The notes under the pieces: generated by a model | The model's input: the letters and a program-made list of their open reading frames with translations, nothing else | What the model was told of the DNA's origin: nothing | The model's database searches: none | In this document: piece by piece, positions 11,873 to 21,647 of the stretch | Position numbering within the stretch: the stretch's first letter is position 1 | Layout: each line of letters begins with the position of its first letter | Position numbers and translations under genes: made by a program | Source: Angiostrongylus vasorum | Taxonomy: Eukaryota > Nematoda > Chromadorea > Rhabditida > Metastrongylidae | Assembly (NCBI GenBank): GCA_018806985.1 | Contig: JADANN010000390.1 | Location: forward strand, 1,647,501 to 1,711,500 | DNA length: 64,000 nucleotides | Direction: 5' to 3'

Positions 11873-12501
11873 CGAAGAAGAAGTCGAAGCGTTCTATATC
11901 GACTTAGACAAGTTCTACAGAGAAGAAAGACCACACATTCTTCAAAGGTTACCACTACAGATTTTAACGCTAAGACTGGAAGAAGAAGGACGTTTGAAGA
12001 ACGTCACACTGGAACCCACGGATTAGAATGGAACGAACGGGGTGAGCGCGGCTCTCTGAGTATATCAAGATGACCAGGACCATCCATGGTAACTCGCAAT
12101 TCCAGAAGCCCGACCGTCAACGCTGGACGTGGGAGTATCCCAATGGAGAGTACCATAACGAAAAAGACCACATCAGAGTAAATAGAAGGTTTTGCCTAAC
12201 CGATGTCGATGTTGTCCCAAAATTCTACATGGGGTCAGAGCATCACCTCCTTCGTGCAAGATTCTATTTCTCGCGCAAAGGAGAAAAAGCCGCTAAATTC
12301 AAAACCGAAGTCCCAGAACCACCGCAAACTGGGACTTATTCAACACATTAGTCGGCTGTTGGGAAGAAACCGTTGTCGACAACATCGACGAAGAATACGA
12401 TCGGCTCATTCAACATCTTCACGTTAGCGCTCTGAAAGCTGAGAGTTCGAAAGTTACCAAGAGACGTTTGTCTCTAGAAACACTCGAGCCAATACGCCAG
12501 C

Positions 12502-14011
12502 GTGGGAATCGCACGAGCTGCAGACAACCGCGAACTAACGTCCGAACTTGCAAAACAGTGCAGACAGGCGATAAAAGAAGATGTTAAAGAGAGAAGGGCA
12601 GCAGTAATCGTCGAAGCTGCAGAGGCTGGGAAAAGCATTCGCAAAGCCCACCGAAGCTTCGCCAATTACAAGACCAAAATGATTGCACTCCGGCGCTCAG
12701 ACGGAACATTTACAGCGTCCACAAAGCCAATAGAGAAAAATTATTCACGAATACTACTCGGATCTCTTCGATAGCCACGTCCAGCTTCCGTCATATGAAA
12801 TAAAGGAGGATGGATATGTTGCACCAACGGTTCTCCCTTCTGAAATCCGTAATGCCATTTCGTCGGTGAAAAAATCGAACAACACCAGGTCCGGACAGGG
12901 TAAGACCAAAACACCTGAAGAACCTTCCGTCAATCCTCGTAAACACACTGGCTCGGCTCTTCACACGTTACCTGTCCTAATGCAAGGTCCCTACCCACTG
13001 GAAGACCAGCAAGACCGTGTTATTGTTCAAGAAGGGTGACCTACAGGATATCGGCAACTATCGTCCAATCTGCTTACTGTCTGTCATCTACAAACTTTTC
13101 ACTCGAGTCACCCTCACACTCGAGGATTGACAGAACACTGGACGAAGGACACCCATGTGAACAACCAGGGTTAGAAAAGGATTTAGTACGATGGACCACA
13201 TCCACACGGTAACAAGGCTCATTGAAGTATCGCGAGAGTACAAAAAGACCGCTCTGTCTCACCTTCATCGATTTACAAAAGGCCTTTGATTCAGCTCGAG
13301 ATAGAAGCAGTCTTGGAAGCCCTGGATAGTCAAGGAGTTCCTACTTGGTACATAAAAATTCTTCGTGAGCTATACAAAAATTTCAAATCCAAGATATCAC
13401 CATTCAACAACGATATTAACATTGACGTCAAAAGAGGAGTTAGGCAAGGCGATACCATCTCGCCACAATTATATACCGCCACCCTCCAGAACGTCATGCG
13501 AACATTGGAATGGGATAATATGGGAGTGAAAATCGATGGTCGGCAGTTACACCATCTTCGCTTTGCTGATGACATCGTCCTTATAACACCAAACATTAGC
13601 CAAGCGGAACATATGCTTACCGACTTTGATAAAGCCTGTGGAAGGATTGGTCTTCAACTAAACCTCATAAAAAACGATGTTCATGAAGAACGGATTGGTT
13701 TCGCATACCCCATTCATGCTCAACGGAACGAATATCTCCGAATGCTCCAGTTACATTTATCTAGGTCGGGAAATCAACATGATGAACGACCTAGCTCCAG
13801 AGCTGAGCAGAAGGAAACGAGCGGCTTGGGAGCTTTCAAGAGCATCGAGGATGTAGTAAAGAGAACAAAGAATACCCGACGTCTGACCCACCTTTTCGAC
13901 TCAACTGTACTTCCTGCCTTAACGTATGCGTCACAAACTTGGTCGCTGCATAAGCAGGATGAAAGGTCACTTAGCGTTATCGAATGCGCGCGGTCGAAAG
14001 GACGATGCTAG
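12502..14011 (+). pseudogene. LINE reverse transcriptase region, multiply frameshifted
   Basis: Pieces of reverse transcriptase appear in successive frames. The region before the catalytic part is at 12,502-12,774. A KKGD...[10 protein letters not shown] block lies at about 13,028-13,085, and an IDLQKAFDS-type motif A with Asp lies at about 13,265-13,295. The longest piece, 13,286-14,011, holds the GVRQGD box, the FADD box (motif C, two catalytic Asp) and the following thumb region. A C-terminal piece with a typical W-rich RTE ending continues at about 14,135-14,390 in another frame. At least four frame changes separate the pieces. The two catalytic motifs are intact, so decay is mainly by indels. 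Confidence 0.8.
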
Positions 14012-14407
14012 GAGTATCCCGTTCCACACAAGCAAGGGATGGGATCCGAAGCTCCGACCTTCGTCAACGATCAAAAATCAAAGATGCCGTTCTGTACGCC
14101 AAACAATCGAAGATAAGGTTTTGCCGGACACGTAATGCGTATGAATGACAACCGATGGACAAGAGCCGTTAGTGACTGGATTCATTGGCGTGTCAAACGT
14201 ACTGCAGGAAGACCACCGACCCGATGGTCAGAGTTCTTCACAAAGAACCTTGATGAAAGATATAATGCTCGACGAGTCCCTAGAGCGAGCAGAACCCATT
14301 GGGCTACTCTTGCATGCGACAGGGGAAAAATGGAAGACTTACTGGCGCCTGCTCGAGTCACTCGACGATCAACGGGACTACAGGTGATACAGGTGACACA
14401 GGTGATG

Positions 14408-14523
14408 AACCGCTTCAATGAGGCAACCTTACCCGGCAGCGCCCTTTTATACTGCTGTTGTTGATAATTATTGTCTATTGATAACAATTTGTTTTTTCAA
14501 CAATTGCCTCATTCGAAGCGGTT
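14408..14523. repeat. Short inverted repeat abutting the LINE tail
   Basis: AACCGCTTCAATGAGGCAA at 14,408-14,426 is the reverse complement of 14,504-14,523 except for one extra C in the right arm. The loop is AT-rich (about 77 bases). It starts directly after the LINE's 3' tail and precedes a family E copy. Confidence 0.6.
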
Positions 14524-14544
14524 TCCCCACTAAAGAAAATCCGA

Positions 14545-14700
14545 TTCGGTACGACGACGAAGACACCATATCGAGAGTGCGAACGACTGCGGTCCTCACT
14601 CGCATTATTGGCTCTGAAGAAGACGAAGACGTCGGAAAATCAGCAGAATAAATGTTCGGTAACAACCTCGTATTAGCTTATCAGTACAATGAAATATATC
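14545..14700 (+). repeat. Family E repeat with decayed hammerhead-like core
   Basis: Leader with gcgaacgactgcggtcctca, core CTGAAGA at 14,614-14,620, hairpin GACG-aaga-CGTC intact, then GGAA where other copies have GAAA, so the catalytic position is mutated. It ends with caacctcgtattagcttatc, the common end of family E. Confidence 0.6.
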
Positions 14701-15399
14701 CGTTTCCAATTTTGCTTTTGAAAATCGGATCTTTTTCATTAGACAGATCGACTATAAGCCTCCACCATCAAGAAACAGATGACACCAACGAGAGTATTCA
14801 ACGAAGAAGTTCATTGCTGCCCCAACTTACTTTATCTTCACTAACTATTTAACAATTAAATTGTTGAAACAGTTGCACAATTACTTTTAGCGACGCTCAT
14901 AACTGTTATCAGGAGCTTATAGAGGAGTTCATAGAGAACCTAATGTTTTCAAGATCTTGCAAACCCTTAGGGTCCGAAGCTGGTTTTTCGTAAATTGCTG
15001 GATATAATGAACAACTAGAATACTTCATTCGTTCATAAAATGTTCAGGAGTTCGAAACGTAATCCGCTTATGGAAGCCTTTGCCCTATCAATTTAAAAAG
15101 CAAGCATTGTCCTTCGAAACTGATGTTTGACTTCGACGGCTGTTTAGAATAAAAATGTCCGAAAGTAGTGAGGACGAGTTTTCACTTTTAGAATTACAAG
15201 CGAAATCCGGGTGGCTATTAAACTGAGTAACGCATTTTAGCGATTATCTACTGGACCAAATACCACTTGCCTTATAGTTTTAACTATCGAAAAAACGAGC
15301 ATTGATGAAAAAAAACCATAGAAAATAAGTTTAGTGGGCTTTAAAAAGTCATAATTTCATCGTCGTAGAACAAAAGGGGTTCTGTGCAGGCAAAGGCTT
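14701..15399. other. Intergenic stretch, nothing recognised
   Basis: No exon, RNA gene or repeat recognised. Confidence 0.4.
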
Positions 15400-15530
15400 G
15401 TAGATTCGATCGAGAGGACTAACGACCGTGGACCATCGACTCAGATCACCGGCTTTGATGAAGACGAAGACGTTGAAACGTTAGCCGAATAGGCCTATTT
15501 ACCAATATCGTGTTAGTTTAACAATCCGAG
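15400..15530 (+). repeat. Family E repeat with hammerhead-like core
   Basis: Leader aggactaacgaccgtggacc, outer stem CGGC(T)/(A)GCCG, core TTGATGA at 15,455-15,461 (first C changed to T), hairpin GACG-aaga-CGTT with one G-U pair, GAAA at 15,475-15,478, then cgttagccgaata. It ends near atatcgtgttagtttaacaa. Confidence 0.6.
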
Positions 15531-15599
15531 AAGATGTTGCATATTACTGCCGGGGTTCAACGACGGCCATTTTTGAAAATTATTATTCTGCAATCGTAA

Positions 15600-15735
15600 T
15601 AATAGATTCAGTTCACCACACAGACGATCCAATCTTCCTAGGCGCTGGTACTGCTCAACCCTGGCCCACCAAGCTTTTCGTTCTTCTGGAGATGAGAATT
15701 CGCTACCAGGATTGTCTACGACAAGCTCATTCTTT
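15600..15735 (+). repeat. Possible very old family A fragment
   Basis: Contains ggcgctggtac, cccaccaagcttttcgttct and gagaattcgctaccaggatt, in the order and spacing of family A, but with too many changes to be sure. Confidence 0.3.
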
Positions 15736-16097
15736 GCAATCCACGTAGAAACACGCTAGAACTGCCATCTCAGGAGTCCAAGGAGAATCGACTTGGCCAG
15801 CATTCAATGACATTTTTAATAAAGACGGAAATCCTCAATGAGCAACCAAATCTTCAAGCAAAAAAATCCGAATACATTCGTGGACGGTAGACACGGAGAA
15901 ACGAATAGATTGGAAGAAGTGTTGGGATCCCCCTAACGTGATTCATGTGGTGTCGGGCCATGTAATAGTAATAAAAAAACACTCCACTTTGAGCTGAGAT
16001 ATGTTGGCCTCAAATTGAAAGCGGTTCTTCTTTTCCCACCGTACCAGCGGAAATCAACTCACGCCGACCACGCCGATCCCTAGGTCTTAAACGAAAT

Positions 16098-16335
16098 ACG
16101 ATAAGTGTAGCGCAATGGTTAGGATGCCTTGAATTACAAACATCGTCATTGGATCGATCCGCTGCTCTCGGCCAACCGAACTTTCAATTCTACGGAGGCG
16201 GCAAATTGGTACCACACTTACCAAAGGATAGTAACACTGGTTTGTACATTGCTCGGCCACCGAGAGTCACTGTCTAGACCAAACAGAAATTTTCATACCG
16301 TAACACCAAGATATTGATCAACGTCAAACGCTTCT
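16098..16335 (+). repeat. Family A SINE
   Basis: Head ataagtgtagcgcaatggtt has a good A box (TAGCGCAATGG). GGATCGATCC at 16,151-16,160 is a good B box. The body follows with ggcggcaaattggtaccaca, ggccaccgagagtcactgtc and the end attgatcaacgtcaaacgct. The segment with aatgcatggcgcatcccta is missing. Confidence 0.7.
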
Positions 16336-16404
16336 CCTTTTATTCTTACTCGTCATCTAGCAACAAAAAAAAGTACTTCAACGTTTAACTAAATACTTTA
16401 ATTT

Positions 16405-16520
16405 TTGGCATTCTTATTGAGCAAACGCGAGGTGTTATTTTTATTCTTTATTCACGAATAAGCTGACGTTTCGGCGGGTTTCGCCTTCCTCAGAGCCTGG
16501 AAAGGTTAAGTTGACATACT
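16405..16520 (-). repeat. Family D repeat, 3' part
   Basis: Read on the minus strand: gtcaacttaacctttccaggct, the hammerhead-like core, then agcttattcgtgaataaaga and aacacctcgcgtttgctc. It corresponds to the right half of the 27.5 kb copy. The core is described in its own entry. Confidence 0.65.
16461..16500 (-). ncRNA. Best hammerhead-ribozyme-like core (family D)
   Basis: On the minus strand the order is AGGCT, CTGAGGA, A, GGCG-AAACC-CGCC, GAAAC, GTC, AGCTT. CTGANGA and GAAA are the invariant core of the hammerhead ribozyme, and GTC is its usual cleavage triplet. AGGCT pairs with AGCTT (one G-U) as stem I. GGCG pairs with CGCC as stem II. Stem III would be only the self-complementary ACGT, which suggests action as a dimer, as known for minimal hammerheads of retroelements. 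One extra base (A) lies between CTGANGA and stem II in every copy here, and this could impair cleavage. Activity is not shown. Confidence 0.45.
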
Positions 16521-16577
16521 AAATACTTTAACTTCCTGAGTTATCTTAAATTTTGTTCACAGCCTATTCTCTTTTCC

Positions 16578-16770
16578 ATGAAGTGTAATGTGTGAGATAC
16601 AACCACAATGATGCTGAGATATTTACAAAACCCAGATTAGTCCAGGTTCCAACTCGCGATTACCCTTTCTAAGGGTTAACGTGTTACCCACTGCACCACC
16701 AAGACCCTTGCTTTGCTTTTCACTTGACCAGTTGTTTACCCTATCGGTGCTATCAACAATCACGTGTCAA
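16578..16770 (-). repeat. Family B repeat
   Basis: Plus strand: tgtgagatacaaccacaatg, atgctgagatatttacaaaa, then the reversed tRNA-like boxes, with a diverged B box at ccaggttccaactcgc and an A box at ttacccactgcaccacca. It continues to cagttgtttaccctatcggt and a CAACAATCAC block. Confidence 0.65.
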
Positions 16771-17597
16771 AGGGAATGGATCTACAAATGGAAAAAAAAT
16801 ATTTTAGTCGCATAAGATAACAAATACGTGAAGGAACTCTGAGGGAAGTGGATTTGATGGCGAAATATTAAGCACCATAAAAAAATTATGCAGCAAGCTA
16901 AATGCCAAAAGAATCCGACAAGCTGTGAAAGGCTAGATTTGCCTACGGGGGTTGGATTAAACTAATGACGCTTCATGCATTGCACAACATCTTTACCCAT
17001 TGTGTCACACACAATTCATGAATGAATGTGGCTGCATATTGCTGAAGAGGTACAGATCCACTGAATCCATTTACGTCTCGAGGCCGAGCACACGCTCGGT
17101 TTTGCTCAACAATGCATTGGAAAGTGCCACCTTGAGACGAAATGAATCGAAGGCATGACCTAACGACAATGCTGCTACTAATTACTTCGAGTACTGATTA
17201 GTTTCTACAACATTCGCCTAACATAAGGTTCTGGAAAATATATTCAAGTAACGTACGCACACAAACTTCTGAAAACCGTCCATTCAACTTGACCTCGTCG
17301 ATGAACGATCTGTGCCCAGTAGTAATGTGGTGTCTTATATTCTCACCTGATCATTACCAACTGTGTCAAATATCAGCAACGCATTCGGATAGTGTTTTTC
17401 AACTTCCATGGACACGAAATTCTCCGTCCATATCGAATCCTGAATCAGAACGATTCCAAATTCCTGCCGCTGGTTTTTTATATCTGCCTCCTTTTTTCAT
17501 GTACAAACTATATCTGTCCTACCGCTACCTCATAGCTCAACAAAGTAATCAGTACTCGGTTGCGTAACTGCGGATTTCTTGCCACTATCAAGTTTAA
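16771..17597. other. Intergenic stretch, nothing recognised
   Basis: No supported exon or RNA gene. The open frame 17,289-17,567 (+) has no recognisable motif. Confidence 0.4.
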
Positions 17598-17996
17598 GAC
17601 CTCCCAACGGTTTATTGCCTCATCGTGGCTGAGAGGTTTTCCTGGGTGTCGGACTGCGATGTACAGCGGGAGATTCATCACCTGGCATGGTCTCCCAAGC
17701 TAAGAAGGAGTCCGGCGTTTCCATCAGGAAGCCTAGCTAAGAGTAAACCAGTACCAGGATCCACCACTGTCCTGGTATCAAAGTCGCATGGTGGTAAATC
17801 TTCCTCTGATCCATAAGGACTGCAAATGCCTGTGGTGGTGAAGACCTGAGGGAAGACTTTGGAAAGGCTAACCTCGGGACTCCAAGGAACCATAATGGCT
17901 TAACCAACAAATCTCCGGAAAATGGAGATTGTGCTGGGCCCGCACAACCAGTGAGGACGGGCCATTCAAGTATCAAGTACCAAGTATCAAGTTTAA
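17598..17996 (+). repeat. Family C repeat, near full length
   Basis: Begins with ctcccaacggtttattgcct and catcgtggctgagaggtttt, has ccaccactgtcctggtatca in the middle, and ends gtgaggacgggccattcaag followed by tatcaagtaccaagtatcaa, a short imperfect tandem tail. The order matches the reverse complement of 8,016-8,418. The tail suggests a non-autonomous retroelement. Confidence 0.7.
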
Positions 17997-19261
17997 GAAC
18001 ACTGTTTGGAAGGGAAGATATTAAGTATTCTACTGATTTCCTGGTTAGTTTTTAGACTACCATGCCCATTTCTACTACTAGTACCTACTTTTTTTTTCGC
18101 TCTACCATAACTAATTCCAAGAAACCAATCTAATTCACATGGTTTCGTGTCTCTTTTTCAGTGAATAATCGTGCTGAACTGCATCTCTACTCACCTTTAG
18201 TTTGTTACTGAACATAAGAATGTAGTTAGTTTTACTTGAGCTACCATCAACTACTACCGTATACCCTTATTAGCGACCACCGTATACCTGTTGCATTGAC
18301 CAGAAGCTAATGCCTCGACTGGATAACACGGCAGCAATGTGAGATCGTAACATGTGCACCAACTGATAAACGACGTAACGACGATTTTCCAGATCGTTAG
18401 GAATCGATTTCTGGATGAAGACTATAAAATGTCAAGTCCACAATCTAGTTTTCTACAGAAAGAAAAAATTCTAGATTATTGATTCAAAGGAATCGATTAC
18501 GTTGTTAGACCAAGTGGCGAGCATGCTATATCTTTCAACCATTAATGAAACCGAATTTGTCTGACTAGGAAAAACTTCGGGACAAAACTGTACTACTCTG
18601 ACTTCTATTCTTACTTCTTACATTTTTTTTACCTCGTATTATATTCTTCTTTTACTCTTGTTACGTTCTAGTCTCATCACATTCTATTCATCACATTTTT
18701 TGTTCCCATAGGTGGTCATAGCAGAGTTCATAAAGAAGGCAAAAAAACCACTTAGAAAAAATAAGTAAACAAGTCGGAAGGAAATACATAAAAAAACGCA
18801 AAATGTGGACGGAAAAATTGGTCAAAGAGCAGAGAAATCCGAATGATGGATACCTTAATCAGGGAGAAATCTAACGTGACAGTCGGAATGTACGGATGAA
18901 ATCTATTGAATTCTTTTTCCACTTCTCGATCAAATGATACCACTGCCAGTCTCCTGTATTCAAATGGAATGATATCTTCTGAAGTAATAGGCTAAAGTGA
19001 AAATGTAGTAAGACCATTGTTAATACACAACAGCGATTACCCTAACCTTTTCCTGTGCGCAAAGTGCATTTGAATCAATGCATGCCGTTGCTTAATTGCC
19101 AACAAAAAACTCAATGCTGCTTGAGTTCTCTTTGATAAAATAACAATTTGACCAAACTCATCAATAACGCAACACATTTTATTAAGTATTTCACTCGATA
19201 GGACGTCTTATTGCGCTTCGTTGTTTCAAAAGACTTAGATAACTGAAAAGTCTCAGCAGTG
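17997..19261. other. Intergenic stretch, nothing recognised
   Basis: AT-rich with many T- and A-runs near 18,590-18,800. No exon or RNA gene recognised. Confidence 0.4.
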
Positions 19262-19905
19262 ACACAACCACAATGATGCTGAGATATAACTTCAACGAAG
19301 TTGAGATATTTGCAAAACTCTGGATAGCAGGTGCCTATGGTGGGGAACGAACGCGCTATTGTCCTTTCCGGGGAGTAACGCGTTCACCACCACACCATGC
19401 TGGTCCTTCGTTTCGCCTGTCTCCCAGCTAGTTCTATCGATCTTTTGACGTTGGCGGGTGATTGATAATGGCAAAAGATCGATAGAACTAGCTGAGAGAT
19501 AGGGGAAACGAAGGACCCGCATGGTGTGGTGGTGAACGCGTTACTCCCCGGAAAAGGGACAATAGCGCGTTCGTTCCCCACCGCAGACACCTGCGGTCCA
19601 GAGTTCTGCAAACATCTGAGCTTCGTTGAAGTTATATTTCTGCAATATATCCTGCGATTAAAAAGAGTAGGCAATAAAATAAAAAGGTTAAAATTGATGC
19701 TGAGATATTTGCAAAACTCCGGACCGAAGGTGGCCGTGGTGGGTAACGAACGCGCTATTACCCTTTCTGGAGGCTAACGCGTTCACTACCACACCATGCG
19801 GATCCTTCGCTTCGTTTTTCTCTCAGCTATTTTTCTATCTACCAATGCCATCAGCAATCACCCGTCAGTCTCAACAGTGTTATTAATTATCACTAAACTT
19901 ACGGT
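19262..19905. repeat. Family B cluster with long palindrome
   Basis: Three family B head regions lie together. The first (about 19,275-19,440, minus) and second (about 19,480-19,640, plus) face each other. They share, in inverted order, cttcaacgaag, gaacgaacgcgctattgtcc, ccggggagtaacgcgttcac, caccacaccatgc and a gatcgatagaactagctgag segment. The third (about 19,690-19,905) is again in minus orientation. The tRNA-like boxes are A-box-like TGTGGTGGTGAACGCG and B-box-like GCGTTCGTTCCCC. This structure could form a hairpin with arms of about 150 bases. Confidence 0.7.
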
Positions 19906-21344
19906 ATGGAACCGCTCATATATTCGAGATTGCAGATATGATTTAATGAGATATCGAAGTAACTCTTGTCGATCTGAAACGGAAACTTTGCTACAACTAC
20001 TACTATTTTTTGCTCATTACAATAATATTATTGTTGGTTTCCAAAACGGTTTGCCGATGCCTCATCGCAGCTAGCAGGCAATGTTCTGTTGAACTATGAG
20101 ATAAAACCGAAAGTACAACATTCTTCCAGCACAGATATTCGAAGTGAGGAAGAGTTCGGCATTTTCATCTAACCGGAAGCACAGCTATCAGTAGCTCCAA
20201 TCCATGGAAAGCCTGACTAGCCACCTACGGATATTTTTCTCTAACCTCTTGCCATGTATTCGGCTTTATCCAGCGTCACAGAGGTGGCTGAATGATGAAT
20301 ACTTCAGAATACTTCCGATGATAAATGCAGCACATCCTTACTGGTCCCATTAAAGAAGCTTTCCTGACGAGTTCAATGCCTGTAGAATGGTCGATAACAC
20401 TAAATAATCCATTGACTTTGAAGAGTACAGCGTATGCCACTGTACCCAAAATAGTCAACCAGCATATTCTACGAAAATCCATAAACAGAGCTCGATTGTT
20501 CGATTCAAACTTTAGTCGAAACAGTTTTACGATGCAGACGAGATAAAAAGTGAAAACTTTCCACGCTCTCGATTTTTTGAGCTTGAAATTGGTTGAAAAT
20601 TCTAGTGTCCTAATTTGGAAAAGTCACTGAGAAATGTTTCTTATTAGGTCAAGACTATCATCATTAAATCGTCTGTTGACGCCGCATTTTCATTGCAATG
20701 TCTATGCATAGCCATATGAAGTCGTTAGCGAATATTCAAACCGGACCATCACCAACCACTATGAATCAAACTAATGGTTGCTCCTTCGCATCTCCATTAC
20801 TTCCAAAGCGCGGTGAACCTATATATCCCTCTACCCCAAGTTGGACTTCCAGGAAATATTGAAGTTGCATTTTGAAGTGCATGATGTTACTGTGGTAACG
20901 AGCCCTCTCTGGAGTACATTGCAGTTCCATCATCAGGAAGATCGCACCACGGCGGTGCGATAAATCCGGAAGTTTTTCGCTTTACATTCGAGAGTTTCAG
21001 AATGCTACAGCCTATTTTTAGACAAAGAACTCTACAATTGGTGGAATACAGGTGTGCCAATTAAAATGAGTTTCTTATTTTTGATAAAAGTATACAAGTC
21101 CAGATAATAGTGGCAATGAATAAAGTGAATAATAATGTGCGCCATAATAAATACAAAGGCAAGTTATGATTTCCCTTACGTATAATAAATACGGAGGTTC
21201 TTTCCGTTTAGCAAGTAGGTCGGTGAACTCCTTGAACCGATGGTCGTTCTCGATAACTTCACGTGATAACTGAAACATCAATTGAAAATGCGCACAAAAG
21301 GAGAAAGCTTACGATAATGATCAGTCCCTTAGGGTCCGCCATGT
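19906..21344. other. Intergenic stretch, one small hairpin
   Basis: No exon recognised. A perfect hairpin, ATCGCACC-acggc-GGTGCGAT, lies at 20,941-20,961. Nothing nearby says what it might do. Confidence 0.4.
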
Positions 21345-21420
21345 ATTAGATTCCATTAGTAGACTCGTAGAGGTTACTGAGTGCATATTCATAGAGTGAC
21401 TTGTAGGGGTCTACTAATGT
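21345..21420 (-). repeat. Possible old family A fragment
   Basis: On the minus strand it reads tatgcactcagtaacctcta, like the gcactcagtcacctct block of family A. Too short and diverged for certainty. Confidence 0.3.
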
Positions 21421-21530
21421 ATGAAGCCAGAATTTTTATCCTGCGGCAAAAGTTTACTACAATTTCGCCGACACCGAAAAGATGGAAGTTTTAGTTGACC
21501 CTGAGAACGGAATCGAACTAGTTAGCATGT

Positions 21531-21573
21531 GTATATTATATATATACATACATAATATATATATATATATATC

Positions 21574-21645
<72 letters not shown>

Positions 21646-21647
21646 TA
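21531..21647. repeat. (TA)n microsatellite
   Basis: About 115 bases of alternating T and A with a few C interruptions. It reads the same on both strands and could form a hairpin or cruciform. The Tyr/Ile-rich open frames through it on both strands are artefacts. Confidence 0.95.

Larger units (their letters stand above)
10940..14406 (+). mobile_element. Decayed RTE-like non-LTR retrotransposon (LINE)
   Basis: About 3.5 kb with a leader, an endonuclease region, a reverse transcriptase region and a short tandem 3' tail. The leader (10,940 to about 11,520) is GC-rich. The apurinic-type endonuclease begins at ATG 11,528. The reverse transcriptase spans about 12.9-14.0 kb and keeps the GVRQGD motif (about 13,435) and the FADD catalytic box (13,559-13,576). 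The 3' end is three 9-bp units of the form ACAGGTGAY (14,380-14,406); short tandem tails are typical of the RTE clade. The reading frame is broken repeatedly, so the copy cannot make its protein. The clade assignment rests on domain order, motifs and tail, and was not tested against a database. Confidence 0.85.
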
